64,000 bases of DNA from Candolleomyces eurysporus (taxonomy: Eukaryota; Basidiomycota; Agaricomycetes; Agaricales; Psathyrellaceae), in the NCBI GenBank assembly GCA_027579435.1, contig JANBPK010000709.1, forward strand, positions 253,184 through 317,183, in the 5' to 3' direction. The notes under the pieces are model-generated. The model was not told the origin of the DNA. It saw only the letters and a list, made by a program, of their open reading frames with translations, and ran no database searches. Below, in pieces: positions 13,601 to 25,700 of this stretch (within the stretch, counting starts at the first letter, position 1; every line of letters starts with the position of its first letter). A program made the translations under genes and the position numbers.

Positions 13601-13753
13601 CCTTGAGGACGTCGAGGAAGCTCGAGAAGGGCCTGCGAGGATTGTGATTTCGTCTTCATCATCGTCTATGGTGATTTTGTTACTGCCGTCATCGCTTGTA
13701 AGATCAATGAAGGCGCTGGGTCTTCCATGTGCTCGATACCGAAACTGAGACAT
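10622..13753 (-). CDS. WD40-repeat protein with acidic SUMO-interaction-like N-terminus (possible Rik1-associated factor 1-like)
   Basis: The first ATG of the coding frame is at 13753 (MSQFRYRAHGRPSAF); an in-frame open stretch upstream looks like 5' UTR after a CTTCCCCTTCCAG acceptor. The N-terminal 250 or so residues are low complexity with two hydrophobic-acidic motifs, FIDLTSDDG and DVITISDDDE, that resemble SUMO-interacting motifs, then a basic patch (SLKRKRGQ). The C-terminal half is a beta-propeller: GWVAIAGASIGGAED, HDVKFCP, FVSSGNDRCVHVWE, ATPHALAFKPGTSTLAVAAK, DAVLSPDGVYLALGRHDN, GLVSGGSDGCVRLWDV. The last intron starts at a perfect GTAAGT (10744 region) and the final exon ends LYEPDFALNVAT at 10622. 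At least eight introns. Nuclear and chromatin-linked is likely. Raf1 (CLRC complex) resemblance is only a suggestion. Confidence 0.7.
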
Positions 13754-14025
13754 GAGATGGATGCCAAGTTTTGGTTCGCGCTGGAAGGGGAAGAGCAAAG
13801 GACGAGCCAACTACGCGACAAGCGCTAAAGCAGCTCCGGGCCGCCGGTCCGGTCTAGTATCGTCGTCAGCACTCGCATCCGTTTTTTTTTTTTTCGTTCA
13901 GCAGCGCCTGGTCTCTGCTATCATTTACGATTCAAATTTTCAGGCTCGAGAAATCCCAGTGGGCATGTTTCAATGGCTACACAACATTGCTCAGGTATGT
14001 AATACAGCGACACGCGATAGCTCGT

Positions 14026-17000
14026 CTAAGCTTTCGCTCTAGCAACCATGTCCTCCAAACTCACCGCCCTAAACTCCTCATTCTCCAACCCACCAGGTTT
14101 CGGTGCCCAAACAGCATCATCGAGAATATACACCAACAACCCATGCTTCCCATCAGCGGTATCACTAACCCTGAACAACGGCATCCTCGACTTTTCATGA
14201 GCCCGTCCAGTCGGAATGAACAAAAGATCATGTCCTGCAGCGTACTCCTCCACGATGGACCGGAAGGTAATCTCTTGAGTACGAGCAGAAGGCCGCGTCG
14301 TAGTGCCCCGTTTCTCAGCGTCCTTGGAACGTGAAGGGGGTTTGGCTGTAGCGGCGGCGAGCTCTGCACGGAAGTCGGGTTTCTTCAATTTCGCTGAAGC
14401 TTCGGGACCCAATGCAATCGCGTCATTCATCAACTGCAAGCCTCGCATCAGGCCCCTTTGAATGCCGGGCAAGTCGCGTATCGATTCAGGGAAGGCGTCT
14501 TTCCAGAATTGATACCACTGCGCAACCTCTTCAAAGCTGGCACTCGGCTGAATGAGCCAAAGATGCAAGACATCAATCCATTTAGGGAAGAATTCCGTTT
14601 CCATGATTTGCGAGAAGATGGAAGATCGGAGAAGATTCGACCATGCGAGAACGTTTTTGAAGGGTACCATGTCCTGCGCTGGGGGATAGATGCGGAAGTC
14701 GTTGCGGAGGGTTTCTCCCAGTTTCGGCACGATGTATTTCAACATCATGGTGTCCCACTCGCCTTTACCAAATACCTAAATAAAGAGAATTCGTTAGATG
14801 CATTGCGGTAGATGAAGAAAGGAACCACATACGTCTTTCCAAGCATGCAAATCGTCAGGGTTTCCTTCACCAATAATCCAAGATTTGAGAATGCTCTTGA
14901 CCTTCCTTCTCGCGTCATCAAGGACGCTGTCCAATCGGAGGCCGATATGTGGGAGCCAGGGGAAGACGATGGATTGCAAGGATACTGTTGAACGTTTGGG
15001 GTTCCAATTCGCAACTGCTTTCTGGACCTTTGGCAAGAACAGCTGATCGAGCATGTTGTCCCGAATGAACTGTGGTAGGAAAGACGACCAAGATTCGTAG
15101 AGCTTGATGGCAGGTGAGGCGTCCTCAGCGGACCATTCGTTGTTGACTGCTGTTCGTACTTTCGGTAACCAAACATTCCAGAGCAGACTCTCGAACGGTG
15201 TCATGGTTTTCTCCCTGGAGATTGTTATATCAGTATCAGAAGTTTGGACTCGAATGTCGTGTACGCACTCAACAGGAGCAGCGATAATAGTCCTGGCCCC
15301 ATATATGTCAACGGTATCAGTCGGTTCGGCATTTTCGGTGTTGACCTTCAGTGCGCGCCGCCATTGTCTGAAGGTAGAGAGGAATGCCAAAGGGTCCTCT
15401 AGCGGATTCCAACTAACAACCATTCTACGGAGAGTTGGCGCTATTGCAGCTACCACAATCTCATCCAGCTGATATTTGTCGAACTCGTTCGAGAATTGGT
15501 TAACGAGCCGGGTGATGTGCGGCGAAAAGGGTTCTAACGAGACTTCATACATCGACGACAATTCCTTGGAGAGCGATTGAATTTCATTGGCTACCAGTTG
15601 GATTTGCTGTAATCGCGAAATCACTGCCATCAAACGGAATTAGCTTTAACACGATGCACAGCGGAAATGAACACTTACGTTCAGCCTCTTCTTCCACCTT
15701 TTTCCGCAAGCGAGCATCCTCAGCGATTACGAACTTCTTCCGCTCTTGCAAAGATTTGGCTTCACGAGCGAGGCCGTCTAGGTCACTTTTGCAAGCATCG
15801 GCGATTAGCCGTACGTTATGACGAACTTCGGGTATTCTTGTAGGATCACTGGTCGGCGACCACGTATTGAGCGACACCTCAGCCAACGACGACACTTCCC
15901 GAGGCTAATAACAGGGTCAGGATGAATATGGGGGCAGACAAAGCAATAAAACTCACCACTGCTCCAGTTGCATCAATGATTTGTCCCAAGCCTGTGGCTG
16001 CAGGCGGTTCTCCCGCCTCCGCCAAAATCTGTTCATATGTCTTGTGTTCGACTTTTGTTTTCACCTTCTTCGGTTTCTTCCAGACGTCGGTTCGCTTCTT
16101 CTCTGCCTCTTTGGCCTTTTTCTTCATCTTCTTCGTCAAAGGATCTTCTTCCTCGTCGCTGACCACTTCCCCTCGCCTCTTAGCCTCCCTCTTCGACTGG
16201 TCCGTCTTCTCCTTGAACCCTTTGAATGCGATACCCATCTTCTGGGGTCGCATTTTACTTTCGATAGGCGTAACGATACCCTCTCCGGTGACACCAAGAC
16301 CGGCTCCTGCTTCCCAGCCCATTTTCGCAAGCATGCGAGCACCAAAGCTCCCTTGCAGCTTGTTGAAATGAGACATCTCCTCTGCAGAGAGCTTGACCGC
16401 CTTCGTTGCTGGTGTGTCTTCTCGTACGAACCGCTGGCGACCTGCAAAGGCGGATGGCCCCTCGGAGCCGGATCGAGAAGGCTGTTCTAAGGCGGAATCA
16501 TCTTGACTCTCCTCAGGCTGAGAGGACTTTGAGCCGATACCGCCGCGTCCAAATCCAGTGGAAGACGATGTCCCAGCGTTCATGAAGGCAGCGTAGGCGC
16601 CGATTCCGCCTCTGCCTGCGCCAAGGCCACCTTTGGAGGACCCGATTCCTCCCTTGGACGCTCCAAGGCCCGAGCGAGCAGGTACTGCCGCATCCTCCGT
16701 TGTTTGTTTGGAGAATCCAAGACCACCAAAACGAGGTTTTTCCACTTCTTCCTCTTCATCTTCTACACGAGGCATGGAGGTGGGTCTGGAGGGTTCAGAT
16801 GCGTCAGAATCATTGCCTTGGGCAGCCTCGCTATCCTCGCCTTCTGATGAGTCCCCGGAGCACTGTGCATCTTCCATGTCTTCATCGTTGTCACTGCCAA
16901 TTGCATCGGCATCGGCTTCCAACTCCATTTCTTGATCGAGGTCGACTTTCTTGTCACTGGAGACGAAAGCTGGCGCCTTGGCCCAATCTCGAGGCTTCCT

Positions 17001-17240
17001 GCTTGCAGCCGGCTTCCTGCCAAAGCCTTCATCCTCGCTGTCTTCTCCAAAGACTCCATAGAGCGCATCCTCCTTCCCGTTCTTCCTGCGACGCTTCCTC
17101 TTGTAGGGGTCTTCGAACAAAGCTCGCTCCTCCCTGGCATCCGGATCGTTGTCGTCGAAGCCGTCGAAATCAGGACCGCCAGAGTTGTTGGACGAGTCCG
17201 AGTCATCGCCATCGTCTAATACGCGCTTTCGTCGGCCCAT
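14026..17240 (-). CDS. NTR1: Spliceosome disassembly factor TFIP11/Ntr1 (G-patch, GCFC domain)
   Basis: TFIP11/Ntr1 recruits and activates the helicase Prp43/DHX15 to take apart post-catalytic spliceosomes in the nucleus. The protein starts at the ATG at 17240 with an acidic Ser/Asp-rich region and the TIP_N motif (RALFEDPYKRKRRRKNGKED, DALYGVFGEDSEDEGF). A Gly-rich segment with repeated GGIG/GGLG units follows, then the G-patch (GARMLAKMGWEAGAGLGVTG) that contacts Prp43. After that come a charged linker and a long GCFC domain (DIYGARTIIAAPVECVHDIR, LWNVWLPKVRTAVNNEWSAE, FPWLPHIGLRLDSVLDDARR, MVPFKNVLAWSNLLRSSIFS, WYQFWKDAFPESI). It ends EDMVARAKA at the TAG at 14026. About six introns. Domain order is as in fungal Ntr1. 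Confidence 0.93.
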
Positions 17241-17796
17241 CTAGCGTCAGGGGGGTGGAAGACAAAAAGGATGAGAATGCCCAGAGGCTTGGTGAGTTTC
17301 GTGAGCGAAACGGTATGCGCGTGTGGATTTGCGCTGACGATGTGACTGTGTGACACGCAGGCTATATTTGGCCTTACTCCATCCGGATTGGGGATGGAGG
17401 CGTTCCGTTCATCCTGCCCAACTGGGTACAACAGAGTACAACACCAGCCGTATAGGCAGAATCTGCATGAAAAGCCATAAAAGGGTCCCCCGAGTCTCTG
17501 GAGAAAATACAAAGGGCGATTATCAGGACCTAGGCGCCCTCTAGAAAGGCGCAACAGCTGGCATCAGCTCACACGGCCCATTCAACAATAGTGGTGCCGA
17601 AGTTCATGACATGGCTTCTTTCCCTGGATCAATCTTACTATTGTTTTAGCAGCTCTGATGCAGACGCAAACGAGCAGCATTCATCCGGTGCCTTGAATCC
17701 CATGCCGGAATCCTCAGGTCCGATATATAAACATCTACTTGGGCGGGAAATCCGTAGGGCATCATCTTGCTTCTACCCACCGTCCCTCCTGCAACG
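17241..17796. other. Divergent promoter region between Ntr1 and carboxypeptidase genes
   Basis: About 550 bp between diverging genes. The carboxypeptidase side has a clear TATA box (separate entry). The Ntr1 side has no obvious TATA, as expected for a housekeeping gene. No gene seen. Confidence 0.5.
17724..17731 (+). promoter_or_regulatory. TATA box of the carboxypeptidase gene
   Basis: TATATAAA lies 66 bp before the ATG at 17797, with a pyrimidine-rich stretch (cttctacccaccgtccctcc) between them that fits a fungal transcription start. Position and sequence suggest a regulated, TATA-dependent promoter. Confidence 0.6.
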
Positions 17797-20735
17797 ATGC
17801 TCTGCTCCAGAGCCTTGGTCTCTTTGGCCCTTGCCGTCTTACCGCTGGTTGTGTCCCAGGACAGTCTTCCCAGCTCATGGCCTCATGATTATCCTGGAAA
17901 ACCTTCCGGAGACTTTAGTCCTAGCTGGCAAAACTGTAAGTCTTTCTCGCGGAGCGATTCTGGACGGTAGATAACGCCTTCTACGCGTAGATTTCCGCGT
18001 TACCGACCCTCTGCCCAACGTCACCTTCCCTCTGGGTCGCAGCTATGCTGGAAACCTCCCCGTTAACCGCGGTAGCCCCAACAACACCCTCTTCTTCTGG
18101 GGCTTCGAAAAGACCGCAGGGTCGTTGACTTCCACCAGCAGCAGACGTAGGGACGAGCCATGGGCCATCTGGCTCAATGGGGGGTAAGCGAGATGCCTAA
18201 CATTGTGACAACTGGCGTGCACTAAACTAAATTCGTAGACCGGGATCCTCGAGTTTCTATGGCTTCTTTTTCGAGGTATGTCATCCGTTTTAGGCTTTGA
18301 CAGATATAACCGCAAATGTAACAACGCATCTTCCAGAACGGGCCGATTTCTTTAGGACCGGACTGGAGACCGTCCAGCAACCAATACAGTTGGGACAAAC
18401 TTGCCGACTATTTCTGGATCGACCAGCCAGTGTGAGTAACTGTTGTTCTTTGTCATTGCCTGTAGGAGGTGATCACTCACCTACTCTATGCAGAGGAGTA
18501 GGACACGCCACAGCAACTTCTGATGGTTACGGTGCGTGGTACAATTGAATTCGAGTTGCGGAGCAACTGGATTTATATTCTTTTTGGCGTTTAGTTGCCG
18601 ATGAAGACCAGATTGGACGAGACTTTGTAAGTTCTAGAGCTATTTTGACACCATATGACGCTGATACTTCTGATTAGATGCAATTCCTGAGCAACCTGGT
18701 CAAGGTGTTTCCCAGCTTGAAGACCCGTCCGTTGCACCTCACCGGAGAGAGCTATGCCGGCACATACATCGTAAGTGTGCATTTTTCCCTACCAGATCTA
18801 TTGTGTGTCTTTGTGCTAATGATGTCACGTAGCCGTATATCCTCAAAGCCTACTTCCAAATGTCAGATCCTCCCGTCAAGATTCAAAATATTGTAATTGG
18901 TGATGGAACCCTCACATCCGGTGTGGTCTGGAACCTGCTACCAACAGTAAGTATCCCTTCAATTTCAGCAGATGAAAGTATAATCAACATGCTGGCTACC
19001 AGATGCAAGTCATCGAAACGTTTCCTCAATTAATCGGTTACGACCCAGTGGTATACAAATATTTCAAGGAGCAGTACGTGATCAGTAATATCAAACGTCA
19101 TGGCAATATCTGAACATCCGAGAACAGGTCTCACCTTTGTGGATACGACCTGAACTTGACGTACCCCGAAGATGGCGTCCTCCCAGATATCCCCCTCCGC
19201 CAACCACGAGACCGGGACATCCCCTTCCTCGCCGCCGCGAGGTTCCACACCCGGGGGCTCACCCTCACTCAAACCCTCCAGAAGCGATACGAAGAATCCG
19301 AAGTCAAAGGTCTTCACCGCCGAGACCGTGATTTGCGTCGCGAGTTGTGGAAGCGAGACCTTTCTGACAGAGTCAATGGTACGATTGATCCATGGGTGCG
19401 TCGATTAACTGTCAATTCGCATCATGACGTCGGACTAACGTTTCATCTTAGTACGGATGCTTCTTGTGGGACATGGCTATGGATTATGCGCTTAATTTCA
19501 CCTACCCATGGAGTTAGTGGAATTTTCATTTTGTCTGAGAGCCCCTGAGCTAACTGATCAACCTCCGAAATAGACGAAGTCCAATACTTGGACGTTTACG
19601 ATTTGGCTGACGTTGTGTTCCCACCGGTGGAAAAGGACGCCAGTGTCTTCCTCAATGGTAGGCACACTTCTTTCGTATACTCGGACAGAGCTTGACAGAG
19701 TCCTCTTGTTCTTAGATCCAGCAACGCGTAAGGCGCTGCACGCCCCTACGAGCAAGGACTGGGTGCTGAACATTCCCCACACATTTGGTGGCGTCGGTAC
19801 TAGTGAGTGTACCCCCCCNGCTCTCCTCTCATTAACCTTGCTGATGATTGAATCTCCATGAAGTTGACCCAAGTGAGTAACTATTCGGAAGATACGATGG
19901 CATTCAAACTGACCATAATCAACCTACTTTTCTCTACTCAGGCCCTGTGTGAGTCGCATCGATTTTGTTTCTGCCCCTACGCAAATGCTAATTCCCTCTA
20001 TCCCGCACAGACCGATAACGTTCTTGACAGAACTCGCAACCAATGCTACTGCAAAGAATGTCGGAATTATTCTCTATTCCGGAAACAACGATTTCCTAAT
20101 CCCTCGGCTCGGGACCGAAAGTATGCTCTAATTCCTTTCTCCGCACAATACATATACTGATCTCCTATCAGTTGCCATTCAGAATACCACTTTCGGTGGA
20201 ATTCAAGGGTTTACCAAGAAGCCTTCTACTCGGTGGAATGATGACACTGGCAAATTCGCTGGTATCATCCACCAGGAACGCGGCTGGAAATATGCCCTCT
20301 TCTACGGAACCGGTCACTTGGTCCCATCCGCAGTGCCCAGAGCCGTGAGTTTCGAAGCCTCGATATAGCTCGCCTTGTCTCCTACTTACCAAACGCCTCC
20401 ATCTCTTTTAGGCATACAGGTTCGTCCGGGACTTCGTACTCGGTAACGACCCCCTGGGTTCCGTAGTCCAGCTCCCAGGTGGTCAAAGTATGGTCGTCGG
20501 CGGCCAAGACCCCAGCCTGCAAGGCAAAGCGTTGCAAGCCGCGCCAGATCTGTACCTTGGAGAGGGTGCGACTCAGTCAACCTACATTGCGCCGGCTGCT
20601 ACGCGTGCGGCATGGAGCTCCTTCATCGCGACAGAGACGGCTACGGCCACACGGGCCCCGTCCCCTCCAAGGTCGGCATCGAGCACGACGAAGCGCCATC
20701 ATAGGGCGCTTAGGACGGAGGCTCCGACTCCATAG
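17797..20735 (+). CDS. Secreted serine carboxypeptidase, peptidase family S10
   Basis: This S10 enzyme removes C-terminal residues from peptides and should be secreted or vacuolar. The ATG at 17797 opens a signal peptide (MLCSRALVSLALAVLPLVVS) followed by QDSLPSSWPHDYPGK. All catalytic elements are visible: substrate-binding WLNGGPGSSS, nucleophile in HLTGESYAGTYI, aspartate in YSGNNDFLIP, histidine in GTGHLVPSAVPRA. Other family marks are YSWDKLADYFWIDQPVG and KALHAPTSKDW. About twelve introns. Two neighbouring microexons, 19864-19872 (9 nt) and 19942-19948 (7 nt), encode part of TIDPSPVP. The N at 19819 falls inside an intron and does not affect the product. The C-terminus is a Thr/Ser/Pro/Arg-rich tail ending RTEAPTP. 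No GPI-like hydrophobic end is seen. Confidence 0.92.
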
Positions 20736-21667
20736 GTGTTGAACGTGTTGGGCCTTTGCGGTGATTTGGTTTGAAATCATCGGGGTTTTTCGCTTCTTCT
20801 TCTTCCTCTGCTTGCTTTGCGCTAGATTCGAACTTTGACTTTTCATGACCTTCTTGATGACCTGCAAATTTTCACTTCTGTACGATACCAGCTGAATTAT
20901 TCTTGTATTTTATTGTCGGGTTTTTAGATGAATCAACGTCCGTGGTACGAACTTCGCAGCTTGGAGGGACAAGAAATTTTGTTAGCGGGTTTATATACAA
21001 ATTGCAATATGTGAATGGACTGTTCGTCAAGATGGGAGAGGTCAGCCTGAATCCTTCAGAGTCGGCGTATGGTACTAGATACTGTAGAGCTACAGATTAA
21101 CGAGGGACAGATAACGAGTCGTGAAATTTATGTAGATGCTTCAAAGTCCTTGGAGTGCTAGATGGTATGAAAACTTGAGGATATCGCGGAGGGGATGTTC
21201 ATGAAACTGATTGATCGTGAAAGTCGTGCAACAGGCATAGAACCACAACTAGTGCTTCTCCGGGGAAGACAAAGTCTAATTATTCTTGTATTCTATTGTC
21301 GGATTTTTAGATGAATCAGCGTGGTCTGTGCTATGAACTTCGCAGCTTGGAGAGACAAGAAACTTTGTTAGTGGATTATATACAAATTGCGATATGTGAA
21401 TGGACTGTTCGTCAAGATGGGAGAGAGGTCAGCTTGAATACTTAAAGAATCAGCGTATGGTACTAGATACTGTAGAGCTACAGGTGAACGAGGGACAGAT
21501 AACGAGTCGTGAGATATTTGTAGATGCTCAAAAAGTCCTTGGAGTGCTAGATGGTATGAAAACTTGGGGATATCGCAGAGGAGAAGATGTCCATGAAACT
21601 GATTGATCGTGAAAGTCGTGCAACAGGCATAGAACCACAGCTAGTGCTTCTCCGGGGAAGACAAAGT
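20736..21667. other. Intergenic: carboxypeptidase 3' region and tandem duplication
   Basis: About 930 bp between two convergent genes. The first 160 bp is probably the carboxypeptidase 3' UTR. Most of the rest is two tandem copies of a unit of roughly 385 bp (see repeat entries). Neither copy contains a convincing gene. Confidence 0.6.
20895..21277. repeat. Tandem duplication, copy 1 (about 383 bp)
   Basis: The unit starts aattattcttgtatt and ends near gggaagacaaagtct. It contains the landmarks gaacttcgcagcttggag, gtgaatggactgttcgtcaa, tactagatactgtagagcta, acagataacgagtcgtga and gaaactgattgatcgtgaaa. All recur in the same order in copy 2 after an offset of 383 bp. Confidence 0.9.
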
Positions 21668-21670
21668 CTA
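21278..21670. repeat. Tandem duplication, copy 2 (about 393 bp)
   Basis: Directly abuts copy 1 and shares all its landmarks in order, with scattered substitutions and small insertions adding about 10 bp. By eye about nine bases in ten agree. Its right end coincides with the 3' end of the minus-strand membrane-protein gene, whose stop codon is in the last bases of the unit. Confidence 0.9.
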
Positions 21671-22518
21671 GAGAACAAGGTTATCCTCTGCTCCGAGAAG
21701 ACACTGGTAAAAAAAANCCCACCTCAAAGACGTGCGACTCTTGTTCCCCTGTCATAATGTCTTGAAGCCGCCAGAGCTCACAGGCTGTCCAGCGACCATG
21801 CTCTTGTTTCCAGACGGAAAATTCGAAAACATCCTCGGCAATTTTTCCGTCCGAGACGGCCTTGTATGCATCGAACAAGGCAGTGTACTCGAGGGTCCAG
21901 TAATCCTTGGACAGGAGAGCACCGGCTCGGCAATAAAGCAATTGTGGGCTGATCAGTCGCTGGGCAGTGCGAGAGAACGTGTCGATACTCTGAGAGATCA
22001 TGCCCAGGTCCACTTTATTACCAATGTTGTTGTTCTCATTGACAGCCGTGAGTTTCTCGAGGCGAAGCGACCGAGGCGATCGTCTGATGACGATTTCGGT
22101 CTCCCGGAATCCGTGGCGGTACCGGAGACGACATTCGCCATAGACGAAGGGGATAAGGGTGGATCGGAGGAGAACCCAGAAGGCAGTGAGGACAATCAGG
22201 TTCTGGGTGAGGGCGAACGCAAGGCGGATAGACGGAGGATGGGGGGNCTGTAAGATTGCTCGAGACGGTGAGCACCCCAAGAGCAATGGCGCCACAAAAC
22301 ATGGCGAAGTTCAAGACCAATGCTCTGTAGAATGCATTTCTACGAAGATTCAGCTATCGTTGAACACGTAGAAATGAGATAACCCACTTCTTGTCGCGTA
22401 CTGAGGCTCTATCCAGCCGAGTAATAAAGCCACTGGCTTGCTTGTCGTCATGTTTGGTCATAAAGTGGTGAATGCCTGTGTCTGGGAGAACATCTCTGAA
22501 GAGAACTGAGCTGGACAT
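21668..22518 (-). CDS. Hypothetical membrane protein with two predicted helices
   Basis: I do not recognise this family. The ATG at 22518 opens MSSSVLFRDVLPDTGIHHFM, followed by a 48-nt intron (GTGGGT...TCGTAG). Two hydrophobic segments follow: ALVLNFAMFCGAIALGVLTV and, about 20 residues on, FALTQNLIVLTAFWVLLRS. The rest is soluble, with EYTALFDAYKAVSDGKIAED and FEFSVWKQEHGRWTACELW. Two Ns (21717 and 22247) interrupt it. Skipping N 22247 restores the frame (SNLTAPHPPSIRL). Skipping N 21717 as well gives an end at the TAG at 21668 and a total of exactly 267 codons with the stop. If N 21717 is kept the frame ends at 21681 instead. It diverges from the AP-1 gamma gene. Confidence 0.6.
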
Positions 22519-22758
22519 CGTCTACAGTGAGAAGCTGGTCGTAAAGGCCAAACCGGTTGGCTCTAGAGATGGGGGAAGAAAAGAAAGAAGGTTGTCTGGA
22601 CGTCCGAAGAACAATGGCGCTCGTTATATGCATATTGGCCGATGATGATGGCACTGATCGCTGGCATTAGTCAGGGCCGTGGGCGTGATCCCTGCCGGCA
22701 ACAGCCTCGACGTCCAGAACAACAACCTCAGGCCCCAGCGCGATTAGAGGCAGGACTT

Positions 22759-25700
22759 ATGCCAACGTTCTACAATCTCAAAGGTGCCTTTGCTGGATAA
22801 TGTTATCGGTCTCGTATTCACCCTGATTTGCAGCGCTCATCAAGGGCATCCGCGCGTGCAAGGTTATTATCCTCAACCCACCCCCCNAGTCGCCAAATCT
22901 GATCGCAGTTTCTCCTTCGTAGACCGTTGCAGATGAGCGAGCTTTAATCCAGCAAGAGTCAGCGGCCATAAGAGCCTCATTTCGCGAGGAGGATTCCTAC
23001 CAGCGGCATCACAATGTCGCCAAGCTCCTGTACATCCATATGCTGGGCTCCCCGGCGCATTTTGGCCAGATTGAATGCCTGAAGCTTGTTGCAAGTCCCC
23101 TCTTCACGGATAAACGCCTAGGATACCTCGGTATCATGCTTTTGTTGGACGAAAATCAGGAAGTTTTGACGCTTGTAACAAACTCGCTGAAAAAGTATGT
23201 CAAACGGGACGACCTACGACGGTGAATTCGGCTTACGATGCCTTTGCAGCGATATGAACCACTCCAACATGTATGCTGTCGGCTTGGCGCTCTGTACTTT
23301 TGCAAACATCGCATCGGAGGAAATGTCGCGGGATTTAGCCAACGAGATCGAAAAGTTATTGGGCTCGAGCAACACTTACATCAGGAAAAAGGCGCGTACT
23401 ATCAATCTGTCCATGGCCGTTTTCCATCCTAATCTCGCTACAGGCCGCTCTTTGTGCTTTAAGGGTTATCAAGAAGGTCCCAGATATTGCAGATCATTTT
23501 GTCGGCAAGGCGAAAAACCTACTCACAGATCGAAATCATGGAGTCCTCCTTACCGCTATTACTCTCGTGACAGAGATGTGCAACATAGAAGAAGCCCACC
23601 TGAACGAATTCCGAAGCGTGCGTCGTCTTATTTCAGCTTGGAAAGAACGTTCGATTAACAAACGGTTGACAGGCTGTTCCGCTGCTTGTCCGCAATCTCA
23701 AATCATTAGTAACGACTGGCTATAGCCCGGAACACGACGTGTCTGGCATCACCGATCCTTTCTTGCAAGTCAAGATTTTGAGGTTGATGAGAATACTCGG
23801 AAAGGGGGATGAACAAGCCAGCGAAGCCATGAACGATATCCTGGCTCAGGTGAGTCGACATGGAGCCGCCCATCTCAAGGTATCCAATGACGCTCTTGTT
23901 TTAGGTTGCAACGAACACAGATGGCTCAAAGAATGTCGGAAACTCAATTCTTTACGAGACTGTCCTGACAGTTCTTGAAATTGAGGCTGATACAGGGTTG
24001 CGTGTTATGGCCATCAACATCCTTGGAAAGTTCCTGAGTAACCGAGATAACAATATTCGGTTTGTATCTCCTTGTACCTGCTTTGGGTTTGAAGACTGAC
24101 ATAACTTCCTCTTCAGCTACGTCGCATTGAACACTTTGAACAAAGTGGTCACAATGGACACTAATGCTGTTCAGCGGCATCGAAACACCATCTTGGACTG
24201 TCTTCGGGACGGCGACATCTCAATCCGGCGTCGAGCACTGGAGCTCTCATATGCTTTGATTAACGAGCAAAACGTTAGAATTCTCGTTCGAGAATTGTTG
24301 GCATTCCTCGAAGTGGCCGATGACGAATTCAAACTTGGTCTGACAACACAAATCTCGCTTGCTGCGGAAAGATTCGCTCCCAACAAGCGATGGCACATTG
24401 ACACTGTCCTAAGGGTCTTGAAATTGGTATAGTCTTATCTATCCAAGGTCCCAGGTGGTCACTAATAATGCACAGGCTGGCAACTTTGTGCGGGAAGAAG
24501 TCTTGTCTGCTTTCATTCGACTCGTGGCGCACACCCCGGAGCTGCAGGCCTATACGGCATCGAAGCTTTATCTCGCTCTCAAAGCTGATATTTCACAGGA
24601 GTCGCTCACTCTTGCAGCAACATGGATCCTTGGAGAATATGCTGACATCCTAATGGAAGGAGGCATTGTGGAGGACGAGAAAACTACACCAGTAAGTGGC
24701 TTCACCGAATCTTATCAAAACAGCTCTGACCTTCTTTTGCTCATTCAAAGGTTCGAGATTCAGAGATCATCGACCTACTCTTGTCCTGCATGGATTCACC
24801 TTATTCAAACTACCTCATTCGGCAGTTTGTTCTTGCTGCACTGACGAAGGCTTCTGCTCGGCCAACCACATCCCAGTCGGAGCAAGACCGTGTTGCTGAA
24901 CTATTGGCCAAGTACACCACGAGCCCCGAGCTAGAGCTTCAACAACGCGCTGTCGAATTTGCTAGCTTGTTTACACTGGGTGACATGAGAGCCGGTGTGC
25001 TGGAACAGATGCCAGCACCAGAATTAAAGGCCACCGTAATGGGTGTTGGTGAGTGCCTATAGTGAATCGTGGTTGACGCCCTATTTATCCCGACCCAAGT
25101 CAGTGAAAAGAAGCCTGTTGGCTCAACCAAAGCTCAGGATGTATGTCGTTTTCATCATTCTTACTTTCTCCCCTAGTTGACGCAGATAATAGGTTGACCT
25201 TTTGGGTGACGACACTTCCACCCCTGCCGCCCCTGCTAATACTCAGCCAGCTCCCAATGCGCAATCCAACCAAGACCTGCTTGCGGAAATTTTTGGTTCA
25301 TCATCGGAGCTGACATCCACCTCCCCGCCACCCGCTGCACAACCACAGAAGGCATCAATGGACGATATTTTGGGTCTCTTTGGCTCGACTCCTCCCGCTG
25401 CAGCTCCTGCTGTCCCCCAAACGCCCTCCATCCCCATGTCGTACCCAGCAACACCAGCGACAGCTGTGCCTGCTGGATTAACGCAAGCCGTCCCTGTCAC
25501 TCCGGCTACACCCAGCGCACCACGTCTCACGGCGTACTCTGCGTACGATAAGAACGGGTTGAAGGTGACTTTGACACCGCAAACGTCGGCAGCAAAGCCC
25601 GGCATTGTTATGATCCTCGCGCGCTTCCAAGCTTCTGGAGGGTCTGCCGTGAGTGGGATCAGTTTCCAGGCTGCTGTGCCCAAGGTCAGCCTCGTTCTTT

